Below are positions 1 to 9,076 of a stretch of DNA of 64,000 bases, one piece after another. The notes beneath the pieces are model-generated. The model searched no databases, was not told where the DNA came from, and saw only the letters and a program-made list of their open reading frames with translations. Numbering within the stretch: position 1 is the stretch's first letter; every line of letters starts with the position of its first letter. The position numbers and the translations under genes were made by a program. The stretch is from Parasphingorhabdus sp. (GTDB taxonomy: Bacteria; Pseudomonadota; Alphaproteobacteria; Sphingomonadales; Sphingomonadaceae), in NCBI GenBank assembly GCA_030373505.1, contig JAUCYS010000010.1, positions 62,001 to 126,000 on the forward strand, read 5' to 3'.

Positions 1-30
1 CAAATGCTTCCCGACTTTCCCCCATTCACT

Positions 31-624
31 TCAAGCCTTCTTCGGTGACCCGACCTTCGGTTCGTCGCCAGACATCAGCCGCTCAATATTGGAGCGATGC
101 TTCCACAGTACCAGCAGCGCCAGACCGATGAACATGGGCATCATGGCATATTCTCCCAGAGCGAAGACCGCGATCGGCACCGAGACGGCCGCGAGCATGC
201 CTCCCACCGAGGAATAGCGCCACAGCGCGAGCGATCCAAGCCAGGTGACCGCAAATATCAAGCCTGCCAGGGGCACGAGAGCGGTAACGATGCCCAGCAA
301 GGTCGCAACACCCTTGCCGCCCTGAAAGCGGAGCCAGACGGGATAAAGATGGCCGAGAAAGGCGCCCAGGCCCGCCAATACGCCGAGTCCTCCGGACACC
401 TGCAAGGCGATATATACGGCGGCATAGCCTTTCGCCATGTCGAGCAGCAGGGTCAGCGCCGCCATCGCCTTGTTGCCCGTCCGCAGAACATTGGTTGCGC
501 CGATATTTCCCGATCCGGTCTGGCGCAGATCCCCGCCGCCGGACAGGCGAGTCAGGACCAGGCCGAACGGAATCGAACCCAGCAAATAGCCGAACAATAA
601 CGCCAATATTGGCTCTACCCACAT
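31..624 (-). CDS. plsY: Glycerol-3-phosphate acyltransferase PlsY
   Basis: Integral membrane acyltransferase that moves the acyl group from acyl-phosphate to sn-glycerol-3-phosphate, the first acylation in phospholipid synthesis. The 197-residue protein has the family signatures in order: GSIPFG at residues 16-21, SGNIGATN at 38-45 and GGKGVA at 102-107, spread between about five to six hydrophobic segments. I start at the Met followed by WVEPIL because the first membrane helix begins there; an upstream Met at 669 would add 15 polar residues not typical of the family. It is divergent from murI with about 150 bases between the starts. The identification is firm; the start is likely. Confidence 0.95.
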   Translation of the reverse strand: MWVEPILALLFGYLLGSIPFGLVLTRLSGGGDLRQTGSGNIGATNVLRTGNKAMAALTLLLDMAKGYAAVYIALQVSGGLGVLAGLGAFLGHLYPVWLRFQGGKGVATLLGIVTALVPLAGLIFAVTWLGSLALWRYSSVGGMLAAVSVPIAVFALGEYAMMPMFIGLALLVLWKHRSNIERLMSGDEPKVGSPKKA

Positions 625-777
625 AGACTGCACTTCAATTACCCCTTGTATCCTTCGCGCTATATTCACAGCCGGGGATGAGCAAGTATCACGCGTGAAA
701 AAACGGCCAAGGCCAAACGCCTGTCAGACGAACCGAAGCTGTTGCCGTTCCTATGCTATTCTGGCTAAAGGAAAAGC

Positions 778-1590
778 ATGACCGAAACGCAGACCGGCGA
801 GTGCCCTCCCTTGTTATTTTTCGATACCGGCGTCGGCGGCCTGTCGGTGCTCGGCGAGACGGTGAAGCTGCTGCCAAATGCGCCGATCGTCTATGCCGCA
901 GATTATGCCGGCCTGCCCTATGGCATGAAGTCGGAGGTGGAACTGGCGGCGCGCGTGCCGGCGCTGCTCGGGCGTCTGGTCGAACGCTATAAACCGGCGC
1001 TGACGACCATTGCATGCAACACGGCGTCGACCATCGCGCTCGACCATGTCCGTTCGGCGCTGGATATTCCGGTCGTCGGGACCGTGCCCGCGATCAAGCC
1101 GGCCAGTGCCCTGACCAAGACCGGCGTGATCGGCTTGCTGGGCACGCGGGCCACGATTCGGCAGCCCTATGTCGACCGGCTGGCCAGCGATTTTGCCTCA
1201 GGCAAAATCCTTCTGCGCCATGCCGCGCCCGAGCTCGTCCATGCCGCTGAGGCCAAGCTGCGGGGAGAACAGCCGGACTCCGGAGTGATAGAGGCAGCCA
1301 TTGCGGGATTGCTCGACCAGACCGGCGGAGAGCGCATCGACACGGTCATTCTGGCCTGCACCCATTTTCCGCTGTTGCGCGATGAGCTGGCGGCGGCAGC
1401 CCCCCGCCCCATTCAATTTATCGACGGTGCGGAAGGAATCGCGCGCCGGATCGTCTATCTTACCGAGAAGCTGTCCTGGCCGATCGAGCCGGGAGAGCGA
1501 ATATTTGTGACCACCGGCGAGCTGGCCGATATCGAACCGTATCGATCAGCCTTGGCCGAATATGGCATCAGACGCTTTGAAAAGCTGTGA
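778..1590 (+). CDS. murI: Glutamate racemase MurI
   Basis: Cofactor-independent interconversion of L- and D-glutamate, supplying D-glutamate for peptidoglycan precursors in the cytoplasm. The 270-residue protein shows FFDTGVGGLSV at the N-terminus and the two catalytic cysteines in family context: IACNTAST (Cys80) and ILACTHFPLL (Cys194). An AAAGGA stretch lies shortly before the ATG, supporting this start. It is followed after about 120 bases by hemA on the same strand. Normal length and no defects seen. Confidence 0.95.
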   Translation: MTETQTGECPPLLFFDTGVGGLSVLGETVKLLPNAPIVYAADYAGLPYGMKSEVELAARVPALLGRLVERYKPALTTIACNTASTIALDHVRSALDIPVVGTVPAIKPASALTKTGVIGLLGTRATIRQPYVDRLASDFASGKILLRHAAPELVHAAEAKLRGEQPDSGVIEAAIAGLLDQTGGERIDTVILACTHFPLLRDELAAAAPRPIQFIDGAEGIARRIVYLTEKLSWPIEPGERIFVTTGELADIEPYRSALAEYGIRRFEKL

Positions 1591-1709
1591 GTCCATGCCG
1601 GGACTTGGCTTATTGCGAGTGGTTCGCGCTGGAAATTCAGGGAAAAGGCCGCTAAGAGCCCCTCCAACAAGACCGCAAGAACAGATTTGACGCAGGATTT
1701 GGTGATATA

Positions 1710-2930
1710 GTGGACTACGACAAGATTTTCTCGCAAGCGATTGACCGGCTGCATACAGAGGGCCGCTATCGGGTCTTTATCGACATTCTGCGGAACAAGG
1801 GTTCGTTTCCCAATGCCCGCTGTTTCGCGCATCACAACGGGCCGCAACCGGTAACCGTCTGGTGCTCGAACGACTATCTGGCGATGGGCCAGCATCCCGA
1901 TGTGATCGAGGCCATGGAAGAGGCGCTGCACGATGTCGGCGCCGGTTCCGGCGGCACCCGCAATATCGGTGGCAACACCCATTATCATATCCAGCTCGAA
2001 CGGGAACTGGCCGACTGGCACGGCAAGTCGGGCGCTCTGCTGTTCACCTCCGGCTATGTTTCCAACGAAGCAACGCTGTCGACGCTGACCAAGATATTGC
2101 CGGGCTGCATTATCTTTTCCGACGAACTCAACCATGCCTCGATGATCGCCGGGATCAAGAACAGCGGCTGCGAGAAACGGGTGTTCCGTCACAATGACCT
2201 GGAGCATCTGGAAGAATTGCTGGCCGCCGAAGATTCGGAAGTGCCCAAGCTGATCGCCTTTGAAAGCATTTATTCGATGGACGGCGATATCGCGCCACTG
2301 CACGCGATCTGCGATCTTGCCGACAAATATAATGCACTGACCTATTGCGATGAAGTCCATGCCGTTGGCATGTACGGCCAGCGCGGCGGCGGCATTTCCG
2401 AGCGTGACAAGGCGGCCGAGCGGATCACCATTATTGAGGGCACATTGGCCAAGGCCGTCGGCGTCATGGGCGGTTATATCACGGCGGACCAGAAGATCGT
2501 CGACGTGATCCGGTCCTATGCCCCCGGTTTCATCTTCACCACCAGCCTGTCACCGGTGCTTGTCGCCGGGGCGCTGGCCAGCATCCGTCACCTGAAAAAG
2601 TCGACCGCCGAGCGCGACGGCCAGCAGGCGGCGGCGCAGACACTGAAAGATCTGTTCAAAAATGCCGGTCTGCCGGTGATGGAATCCTCGACCCATATTG
2701 TTCCGCTGCAGGTCGGCGATCCGATCAAGGCGAAAAAGATCAGCGACATATTGCTCGCCGAATATGGCGTCTATGTCCAGCCGATCAACTATCCCACCGT
2801 GCCGCGCGGTACCGAGCGTCTGCGCTTTACCCCCGGTCCGGCGCACAGCGAGGCGATGATGGTCGATCTGACCAAGGCTCTGGTGGAAATCTGGAGCCGG
2901 ATGGATATGGAACGGTCGATCGCGGCCTAG
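1710..2930 (+). CDS. hemA: 5-aminolevulinate synthase HemA (C4 pathway)
   Basis: PLP enzyme condensing glycine with succinyl-CoA to 5-aminolevulinate, the committed step of tetrapyrrole synthesis in alphaproteobacteria. The 406-residue protein starts with GTG and reads [14 protein letters not shown], the typical alphaproteobacterial ALAS N-terminus, which fixes the start. The PLP lysine is Lys248 in [19 protein letters not shown] at 214-220 holds the Asp/His that contact the cofactor. The related alpha-oxoamine synthases (KBL, BioF) are less likely, given the N-terminus and the [12 protein letters not shown] segment. The downstream 411 bases hold no convincing gene. Confidence 0.96.
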   Translation: MDYDKIFSQAIDRLHTEGRYRVFIDILRNKGSFPNARCFAHHNGPQPVTVWCSNDYLAMGQHPDVIEAMEEALHDVGAGSGGTRNIGGNTHYHIQLERELADWHGKSGALLFTSGYVSNEATLSTLTKILPGCIIFSDELNHASMIAGIKNSGCEKRVFRHNDLEHLEELLAAEDSEVPKLIAFESIYSMDGDIAPLHAICDLADKYNALTYCDEVHAVGMYGQRGGGISERDKAAERITIIEGTLAKAVGVMGGYITADQKIVDVIRSYAPGFIFTTSLSPVLVAGALASIRHLKKSTAERDGQQAAAQTLKDLFKNAGLPVMESSTHIVPLQVGDPIKAKKISDILLAEYGVYVQPINYPTVPRGTERLRFTPGPAHSEAMMVDLTKALVEIWSRMDMERSIAA

Positions 2931-3341
2931 TCCTCGGGCGTCTGTCTTAGCCTCGGCAGAACAATTGCAGTCCAAAGTTCGTCAAAGTTCGGGCCAAGAA
3001 CGGGTTTTGGCGGTCAACATCTGTCTGCGTTCGTCTGGCCGAGAGATGGGTCCCTGCCTTCGCAAGGCATGACGGTCCTGCTCGTGTCTGCCAACTTTAC
3101 AAAAACGCGCCTTTTCTATTTCTGTGAACTTTGGTCCAAAACCGCAGATTTCCTGGGCTTATATCGCCTCGCCCATGGGCCGAGTGTAAACTTTCGAATG
3201 TAATCGAAAGGCACCAGGTCTTATGACCGAGAAAAATCTTCCTGAGATATGCAGATTGTCAAAGAGCCTGTCCCGGACTCGCCGGAAGACAAGATCGAAG
3301 GATATATGATCAGGGCGGGTGTAGGAAAGCAAAAACAGACG
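2931..3341. other. Intergenic stretch without a convincing gene
   Basis: The 411 bases between hemA and the convergent dehydratase hold no protein that I can support. Three things are visible. At 3052-3074 lies a degraded palindromic repeat (TCCCTGCCTTCGCAAGG) related to those at 49021, 53886 and 54810. At 3191-3210 there is a perfect inverted repeat, CTTTCGA and TCGAAAG around six bases. Just after it an ATG at 3223 opens a 28-codon reading frame ending at 3309, rich in Arg, Lys and Ser. Whether that frame is translated is unknown. A longer frame from 3249 runs antisense into the dehydratase and looks like a shadow. Confidence 0.5.
3191..3210. repeat. 7-bp inverted repeat, possible operator or hairpin
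   Basis: CTTTCGA (3191-3197) and TCGAAAG (3204-3210) are exact reverse complements separated by six bases. The element sits 13 bases before a short ATG-initiated frame in an otherwise empty intergenic region. It could be a transcription-factor site or a short hairpin; I do not recognise a regulator for it. Confidence 0.4.
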
Positions 3342-4325
3342 CTAGCCGCCCGTTATCACCTTCGCATAGAGCTGAGCGTCGACATTGCCGCCCGACAGGG
3401 TGATGGCCGTGTGATCGGTCAGTGGAATCTTGCCGGCCAATATCGCGGCCAGTGCCACCGCTCCGCCCGGTTCCAGAACCAGATGCAATTGCGCAAAGGC
3501 GACGCGCATCGCATGATGCACCTCGTCCGGCGTGACCGCCAGGCCCAAGGCGTTGCGGGCCTTCAAGATGTCAAAGGTGATCGGAGCCACCCGCAGCGTC
3601 TGCAGCGCATCGCATTCGGTGGCAGGCGGATTGTCGCCTACCGGTACGATTGTGCCGCCTTCGAGCGACCGTTTCATATCATCCCAGCCCTCCGGCTCGA
3701 CCACCACAATCCGGGCGTCGGGATTGGCAAGCGTCGAGCCGCTGGAAAGGCCGCCACCACCGCAGCAGACAACGACCTGGTCCGGTATCGATCCGGTCAG
3801 GGCGAGCATCTGCTCGCGCATTTCCACGCCGCAGCTGCCCTGTCCCTCGACGATCCAGGGATCGTCGAAGCTCGGCACGACGACAGCACCGCTTTTCGCA
3901 GCGAGATCGGCAGCGAGCTGTTCCCGCGAACCGGTCATCCGGTCATAGGTCACGACCTCGGCGCCGAGCGCCCGTGTATTGTCCAGCTTTGCCCTGGGAG
4001 CGTCCTCGGGCATGACGATGATCGCCGGGATGCCGAGGCGGCGCGCTGCCCAGGCGACGCCCTGGGCATGATTGCCGCTGGAAAAGGCGACGACGCCGCG
4101 CGGCCGTTGTTCATCCGTGAGATCGGTCAGCCGATGCCAGGCGCCCCGTATCTTGAAGGCACCGATCGGTTGCAGGCATTCCGCCTTGCACCAGATGGTC
4201 CTGCCCTCGACCGTTAGCGGAAGCAGGGGCGTTGGGGGCAGGATCGCAGCGATTTTCTTCGCCGCTCGCTCCACGCCGGCGAGAGTGGGTTGCCGCTTCG
4301 GGTCCATCAGGTCTTGCTCTGTCAT
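3342..4325 (-). CDS. PLP-dependent threonine/serine dehydratase family enzyme
   Basis: Fold-type II PLP enzyme of the threonine/serine dehydratase and serine racemase group. The 327-residue protein carries the PLP lysine, Lys58, in IGAFKIRGA, the SSGNHAQG substrate loop at 82-89 and the phosphate-binding GGGGL at 189-193. It lacks a C-terminal ACT regulatory domain, so it is not the long isoleucine-regulated IlvA. The likely reaction is deamination of L-serine or L-threonine to a 2-oxo acid, although serine racemase or hydroxyaspartate dehydratase activity cannot be excluded. GGGAGAG lies just before the ATG. It is divergent from the carboxyspermidine dehydrogenase gene, 53 bases away. Confidence 0.85.
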   Translation of the reverse strand: MTEQDLMDPKRQPTLAGVERAAKKIAAILPPTPLLPLTVEGRTIWCKAECLQPIGAFKIRGAWHRLTDLTDEQRPRGVVAFSSGNHAQGVAWAARRLGIPAIIVMPEDAPRAKLDNTRALGAEVVTYDRMTGSREQLAADLAAKSGAVVVPSFDDPWIVEGQGSCGVEMREQMLALTGSIPDQVVVCCGGGGLSSGSTLANPDARIVVVEPEGWDDMKRSLEGGTIVPVGDNPPATECDALQTLRVAPITFDILKARNALGLAVTPDEVHHAMRVAFAQLHLVLEPGGAVALAAILAGKIPLTDHTAITLSGGNVDAQLYAKVITGG

Positions 4326-4378
4326 GGTCTCTCCCTATATGCGGGGTTCTCATTTCTCCAGCATTTAGAGTGAAAATC

Positions 4379-5596
4379 ATGAGCAAAATATTGGTGATCG
4401 GCGCCGGCGGCGTCAGTTCGGTAGCGGTACACAAGATGGCGCAGCTGATCGCGGCGGGCAATGGCACGTTCGGCGAGATATTGCTGGCCAGTCGAACGCT
4501 GTCCAAATGCGAAGCGATCGCCGAGTCGGTCAAGCAGCGGACCGGCGTAGCCATCACAACCGCGCAGATCGACGCCGATGATGTGCCGGCGCTGACCGCG
4601 CTGATCGAGCAGGAGAAACCCGATCTGGTGGTCAATCTGGCGCTGCCCTATCAGGATCTTCCGATCATGGATGCCTGCCTGGCGACCGGGACCGATTATC
4701 TCGATACCGCCAATTACGAGCCGCGCGACGAGGCCAAGTTCGAATATAAGTGGCAGTGGGACTATCATGACCGGTTCAAGGATGCCGGCATCATGGCGCT
4801 GCTCGGCTCGGGCTTTGACCCCGGCGTCACCAGCGTCTTCACCTGCTGGCTGAAGAAGCATCATTTCGACCGGATCGACACGCTCGATATTCTCGACTGC
4901 AATGGCGGTGACCATGGCCAGCATTTCGCGACCAATTTCAATCCGGAGATCAATATCCGCGAAGTCACCGCCAATTCACGGCACTGGGAAAAAGGTCAGT
5001 GGGTCGAGGGCCCGCCGCTGACCCAGAAACAGGAATTTGATTTCGAGGCGGTCGGACCGAAGAACATGTATCTGATGTATCATGAGGAAATCGAGTCGCT
5101 GAAGACGCATCTGCCGGAAATCCAGCGGATTCGCTTCTGGATGACCTTTGGCGACGCCTATCTGACGCATCTGGCGGTGCTGCAGAATGTCGGCATGACG
5201 CGGATCGACCCGGTGATGTACGAGGGCCGCGAGATCATCCCGCTGCAGTTCCTGAAAGCCGTGCTGCCCGAACCGGCCAGCCTAGGCGAGACGACCAAGG
5301 GCAATACCAATATCGGCGTGATCGCGACCGGTGTTAAGGACGGCGTCGAAAAGACGCTCTATGTCAAGAATATCTGCAGCCACGAAGCGGCCTATGAAGA
5401 GACCGGCAATCAGGGCGTCAGCTATACCACCGGCGTGCCGGCGATGATCGGCGCAGCGATGATGCTGTCCGGCCAGTGGCGGGGCAAGGGCGTATTCAAC
5501 ATGGAGGAATTTGATCCCGATCCGTTCATGGAGATGCTGAACCAGCACGGATTGCCATGGACGCTGGAAGAACTGGAAGCACCTTTGGCGTTCTGA
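4379..5596 (+). CDS. Carboxynorspermidine/carboxyspermidine dehydrogenase (saccharopine dehydrogenase family)
   Basis: NADPH-dependent enzyme that condenses aspartate-beta-semialdehyde with a diamine to carboxy(nor)spermidine. The 405-residue protein opens with a Rossmann motif, GAGGVSS at residues 8-14, and keeps saccharopine-dehydrogenase-type features such as GSGFDPGVT and DILDCNGGDHG. The in-frame ATG at 4232 would lie inside the divergent dehydratase; the Rossmann strand begins right after the ATG at 4379, so I use that. The stop is two bases before the decarboxylase start. With that gene and the ornithine-decarboxylase-like gene it forms the putrescine-to-spermidine route of alphaproteobacteria lacking S-adenosylmethionine decarboxylase; asd, at 32 kb, makes the aldehyde substrate. 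Confidence 0.93.
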   Translation: MSKILVIGAGGVSSVAVHKMAQLIAAGNGTFGEILLASRTLSKCEAIAESVKQRTGVAITTAQIDADDVPALTALIEQEKPDLVVNLALPYQDLPIMDACLATGTDYLDTANYEPRDEAKFEYKWQWDYHDRFKDAGIMALLGSGFDPGVTSVFTCWLKKHHFDRIDTLDILDCNGGDHGQHFATNFNPEINIREVTANSRHWEKGQWVEGPPLTQKQEFDFEAVGPKNMYLMYHEEIESLKTHLPEIQRIRFWMTFGDAYLTHLAVLQNVGMTRIDPVMYEGREIIPLQFLKAVLPEPASLGETTKGNTNIGVIATGVKDGVEKTLYVKNICSHEAAYEETGNQGVSYTTGVPAMIGAAMMLSGQWRGKGVFNMEEFDPDPFMEMLNQHGLPWTLEELEAPLAF

Positions 5597-5598
5597 CG

Positions 5599-6768
5599 AT
5601 GGAGACGAAGGCAGGCGATCCCGGCGCTTTTGCGCATTTTGATCTGGCGCGGGTGCCCTCGCCGGCCTTTGTCGTGGATGAACTTGCCGTGCTGCGGAAT
5701 CTCGAGATTCTGGCCGACATCCGGGCGCGCTCCGGCGTCAAAATTCTGCTGGCGCTGAAGGCCTTTTCGATGTGGTCGCTGGCACCGCTGATCGACGAAT
5801 ATCTGGATGGCTATTGCGCCTCCGGCCTGTGGGAGGCGCGGCTGGCCAGGGAATGCTACAAAGGGCCGATCAGCACCTATTCGCCGGCCTACAAGGCCGA
5901 CGACCTGGCCGAGCTGAGCCGCATTTCCGAACATATCACATTCAACAATCCCCAGCAGATCGAACGGTGGAAAAGCGATTCCAATCAAGATATTGTGCTG
6001 GATAGTTCAGATATTGGATTAAGAATTAATCCCGAAATCGCGCTGGGCGAAACGGCAAAATATGATCCCAGCCAGCCGCACAGCCGACTCGGCTTCCCGA
6101 TCAGCCAGCTGCGGCCAGAGCATTTTGAACATCTGTCCGGCATTCACTTCCACAATCTGTGCGAACAGGGCTTTGATGCGCTGGCGCAAACCTGGGCAAA
6201 GGTCGAGCCGATTATCGCACCGCATTTCGGGGCGCTGAAATGGATCAATCTTGGCGGAGGGCATCATATCACCCGCAATGATTATGATCGCGAAGCGCTG
6301 GTCGATTTTCTGAAAGCGCTCAAGGCGCGGTCCGGCTGCGAGATTTATCTGGAGCCGGGCGAAGCGGTTGCTCTGGATGCGGGTATCCTGGTTGGCGAGA
6401 TTCTGGACGTGTTCGACAATGCCATGCCGGTCGGGATCACCGATATTTCGGCCACCTGCCATATGCCGGATGTGATCGAGGCGCCCTATCGCCCCGCGAT
6501 GCTGCACGAGCGCAGCGACGGGCCAGCGATCCGTCTTGGCGGGCCGAGCTGTCTGGCGGGCGATATTATCGGCGACTATGTCCTGCCGGACGAGCCGCAT
6601 ATCGGCCAGCGGATCGCCTTTCTCGACCAGGCGCATTATTCGATGGTCAAGACCAATACATTCAACGGCGTGACGCTGCCGTCGATCTGGCTGTGGAACA
6701 GCGAGAATGATATGCTGCGTTGCGTCAAATCCTTCGACTGGACTGCCTTCAGGGATCGGCTCAGCTAA
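5599..6768 (+). CDS. nspC: Carboxynorspermidine/carboxyspermidine decarboxylase NspC
   Basis: Fold-type III (alanine-racemase-like barrel) PLP decarboxylase that converts carboxyspermidine or carboxynorspermidine to the polyamine. The 389-residue protein has the PLP lysine at Lys54 (LLALKAFS), a GGGHHIT loop, EPGEAVALDAG, and the C-terminal GPSCLAGD and FLDQAHYSMVKT segments typical of NspC. I chose the ATG two bases after the upstream stop, implying translational coupling; the upstream ATG at 5557 lies inside the preceding gene. It precedes the structured leader of the ornithine-decarboxylase-like gene. Confidence 0.94.
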   Translation: METKAGDPGAFAHFDLARVPSPAFVVDELAVLRNLEILADIRARSGVKILLALKAFSMWSLAPLIDEYLDGYCASGLWEARLARECYKGPISTYSPAYKADDLAELSRISEHITFNNPQQIERWKSDSNQDIVLDSSDIGLRINPEIALGETAKYDPSQPHSRLGFPISQLRPEHFEHLSGIHFHNLCEQGFDALAQTWAKVEPIIAPHFGALKWINLGGGHHITRNDYDREALVDFLKALKARSGCEIYLEPGEAVALDAGILVGEILDVFDNAMPVGITDISATCHMPDVIEAPYRPAMLHERSDGPAIRLGGPSCLAGDIIGDYVLPDEPHIGQRIAFLDQAHYSMVKTNTFNGVTLPSIWLWNSENDMLRCVKSFDWTAFRDRLS

Positions 6769-6913
6769 AAAATGCTGTCGTTCAGCTTCTGTAAGGACTT
6801 CGGTCTTTACAGAGCGATCAAGTGGCCATATAGCCGCGCCTTGCTGCCCCATGGCCGCTTGCGTATCCGCAAGGCAGCTCAATCGATCTTAGCCTATAAG
6901 GGGGTCCCTTGAG
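6769..6913 (+). promoter_or_regulatory. Structured leader of the ornithine decarboxylase gene (speF-like)
   Basis: The 145 bases before the decarboxylase are full of base-pairing. First hairpin: CTGTAAGGAC (6789-6798), loop TTCG, GTCTTTACAG (6803-6812), a 10-bp stem with one G-U pair. Next are two mutually exclusive pairings: GCCTTGC (6838-6844) can pair with GCAAGGC (6868-6874), or CTTGCG (6858-6863) with the CGCAAG that overlaps the same 3' arm. Finally AAGGG (6898-6902) and CCCTT (6906-6910) fold over the Shine-Dalgarno sequence just before the TTG start. A cis-regulatory 'speF' motif is known upstream of alphaproteobacterial ornithine decarboxylase genes; I infer that this is an instance, from position and architecture rather than a covariance match. 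Confidence 0.6.
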
Positions 6914-8113
6914 TTGCACCATTATCTTGATGCTGAGGAGCTGACGAAGGCTCTAAGCCCAGACATTCCAGTTTTGCTGAACCGGCCACACGCAGCGCGT
7001 CGCGCGGCGCGTTATTTTGTCGACCAGTTTCCCGGCAAATCGCTCTATGCGGTAAAGGCAAATCCGTCTCCTGCCCTGCTGAAATTGCTGTGGGCAGAAG
7101 GCATTACCAATTTCGACGTGGCTTCGATCGACGAAGTGCGGATGGCGCGCGCGGCCCTGCCCGATGCCACCCTGTGCTACATGAACCCGGTCAAGCAGCT
7201 GTCCTCGATCCGCGAAGCCTATCGCGATCATGGCGTGCGGATTTTCTCGCTGGACAGCATCGAGGAACTGGAAAAGATCGAACTCGGCACCGATGGCGCA
7301 GACGATCTGACGCTGTGCGTCCGGCTGCGCGTTGCCTCGGAATTCGCGGAAATCAGCCTGGCAGCGAAATTCGGCATTGAAGTCGACGAATCCGCAGAAT
7401 TGCTGCAGCGTGCGCGGCAGACGGCGGACAGCCTCGGCATCTGTTTCCATGTCGGCAGCCAGGCGATGACGCCCTTGGCCTATGTCCATGCGCTGGAACG
7501 CGTCCGCGCGGCGATTGTCGCTGCATCGGTGACCGTTGACATCGTCAATGTCGGCGGCGGCTTTCCGTCGATCTATCCCGATCTCGAGCCGGTTTCGCTG
7601 AACCATTATTTCACCGCCATCGACCGCACGTTCGAGGATCTGCCGATCAGCTATTCCGCAGAACTGTGGTGCGAGCCGGGCCGCGCGCTGTCGGCCGAAT
7701 ATAGCTCGCTGGTGGTCAAGGTCGAGCGCCGCCGCGGAACCGAACTCTATATCAACGATGGCGCCTATGGCACATTGTTCGATGCGGCCCATATCGGCTG
7801 GCGCTTTCCCGTGCGCCAGGTCGGTGTTGATCAGGAAGACGCGACGATCACCGAATTCAGCTTCTACGGCCCGACCTGCGACGACATGGATTTCATGGCC
7901 GGCCCGTTCAACCTGCCCGACAGCATCAAGGCGGGCGACTATATCGAGATCGGCATGGTTGGCGCCTATGGCTCGGCAATGCGGACCAAGTTCAACGGCT
8001 ATGGCAACAGCGAAGAATATGATGTCAGCGACGAACCGATGGCCAGCCTCTATGTCGGCGACAATCTCGACCGGTCGGATCGCGACAATGTGGTGTCCTT
8101 TCCGCGCATTTGA
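6914..8113 (+). CDS. Type III PLP-dependent ornithine/lysine decarboxylase
   Basis: Eukaryotic-ODC-like decarboxylase producing putrescine from ornithine, and possibly cadaverine from lysine. The 399-residue protein has the PLP lysine Lys48 in YAVKANPSP, GGGFPSIYPD, CEPGRAL at 253-259 and the active-site cysteine Cys322 in GPTCDDMD. The start is TTG, read as HHYLDAEEL, with a GGGGG Shine-Dalgarno inside a small hairpin; no ATG fits the N-terminus. Its position after the two carboxyspermidine genes argues for ornithine as the main substrate, feeding spermidine synthesis. Regulation is probably through the leader. Confidence 0.92.
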   Translation: MHHYLDAEELTKALSPDIPVLLNRPHAARRAARYFVDQFPGKSLYAVKANPSPALLKLLWAEGITNFDVASIDEVRMARAALPDATLCYMNPVKQLSSIREAYRDHGVRIFSLDSIEELEKIELGTDGADDLTLCVRLRVASEFAEISLAAKFGIEVDESAELLQRARQTADSLGICFHVGSQAMTPLAYVHALERVRAAIVAASVTVDIVNVGGGFPSIYPDLEPVSLNHYFTAIDRTFEDLPISYSAELWCEPGRALSAEYSSLVVKVERRRGTELYINDGAYGTLFDAAHIGWRFPVRQVGVDQEDATITEFSFYGPTCDDMDFMAGPFNLPDSIKAGDYIEIGMVGAYGSAMRTKFNGYGNSEEYDVSDEPMASLYVGDNLDRSDRDNVVSFPRI

Positions 8114-8187
8114 GCGGTCAAGTAAGTTGCAATTGACAATCGGTTTTAACTGACGCAGTTTCCCCGAAAGATCTGGGGAGATAAGTG

Positions 8188-8619
8188 ATGGATATTCCGA
8201 TACTGGCACCGGCGGCGTTGCTGGTCCTGTGGTCGCTGGTCATGCTGTTCTGGATGGTGGCCACAAGGTTTCCGGCAATGGCAAAGTCCGGAATGGACCT
8301 TGGCAAGGCACCGCCCGGCGGGCGGGGAAGCAATCTGGAAGGCGTGCTCCCCGACAAGGTCAACTGGAAAGCCCATAATTATACCCATCTGATGGAACAG
8401 CCGACGCTGTTCTATGCAACCGTGGTCATCCTTGCACTGGCCGGGGCGGGGCACGGGATGAACCTCTATCTCGCCTGGGCCTATGTGATCATCCGGATCA
8501 TTCACAGCGTCTGGCAGGCGACGGTCAATCTGGTCAACGTCCGCTTTCTGCTGTTTGTGGCATCAACGATCTGCCTGCTGATCATGGCGATCAACGCGCT
8601 GTGGGTGACGCTTTTCTAG
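8188..8619 (+). CDS. MAPEG family membrane protein (copy 1)
   Basis: Small integral membrane protein of 143 residues with four predicted helices, of the MAPEG group (membrane-associated proteins in eicosanoid and glutathione metabolism). The region KVNWKAHNYTHLMEQPTLFY and the later AYVIIRIIHSVWQATVN match the family pattern of a polar helix-2/3 region and an R-x-x-H-S segment. A GTG lies directly before the ATG; GGGGAG upstream suits either. It is followed 25 bases later by a clear paralogue. The bacterial function is unknown; glutathione-linked detoxification is only a family-level guess. Confidence 0.85.
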   Translation: MDIPILAPAALLVLWSLVMLFWMVATRFPAMAKSGMDLGKAPPGGRGSNLEGVLPDKVNWKAHNYTHLMEQPTLFYATVVILALAGAGHGMNLYLAWAYVIIRIIHSVWQATVNLVNVRFLLFVASTICLLIMAINALWVTLF

Positions 8620-8644
8620 AGAAAATAATATCGGGACGAAGACG

Positions 8645-9076
8645 ATGGAAAACAGCCCGATGCTGCAGCCGATGGTTGCGCTGATCTTGTGGACGATGCT
8701 GATCTGGCTGTGGATGTATGTCACGCGGATTCCGGCGATGAACAGGGCGAAGATCGACAGCGTCAAGCAGATCGGCGGCAAGGGCAATGATCTCGACCAG
8801 CTGCTGCCGGCGGAAGTGCAGTGGAAGGCGCATAATTATAACCATTTGCTGGCAGAACCGACGCTTTTTTACGCCATTTGTGTCGTTTTGATCCTTTCTG
8901 CGCAGGATTATGGGCTGAATCTGACGATCGCCTGGGCCTATGTCATCCTGCGGGTGCTGCACAGCCTGGTCCAGGTCACGGTCAATCGGGTGATCGTCCG
9001 CTTTTCGCTGTTCGCATTGTCGAGCCTGTGCATCATCGCCTTGGCGATTCACGCGGCGCTGGCGGTGTTCCGCTAG
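8645..9076 (+). CDS. MAPEG family membrane protein (copy 2)
   Basis: A 143-residue membrane protein paralogous to the gene just upstream: VQWKAHNYNHLLAEPTLFYA and AWAYVILRVLHSLVQVTVNRV match VNWKAHNYTHLMEQPTLFYA and AWAYVIIRIIHSVWQATVNLV of the first copy almost position by position. The pair looks like a tandem duplication and is probably co-transcribed. Four hydrophobic helices. It overlaps the end of the convergent RNA methyltransferase gene by four bases. Function unassigned beyond family. Confidence 0.85.
   Translation: MENSPMLQPMVALILWTMLIWLWMYVTRIPAMNRAKIDSVKQIGGKGNDLDQLLPAEVQWKAHNYNHLLAEPTLFYAICVVLILSAQDYGLNLTIAWAYVILRVLHSLVQVTVNRVIVRFSLFALSSLCIIALAIHAALAVFR

Noticed and set aside
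3249-4217. 322-codon open frame on the plus strand
   Set aside because: Only its first 30 codons lie outside the dehydratase gene; the rest is antisense shadow.
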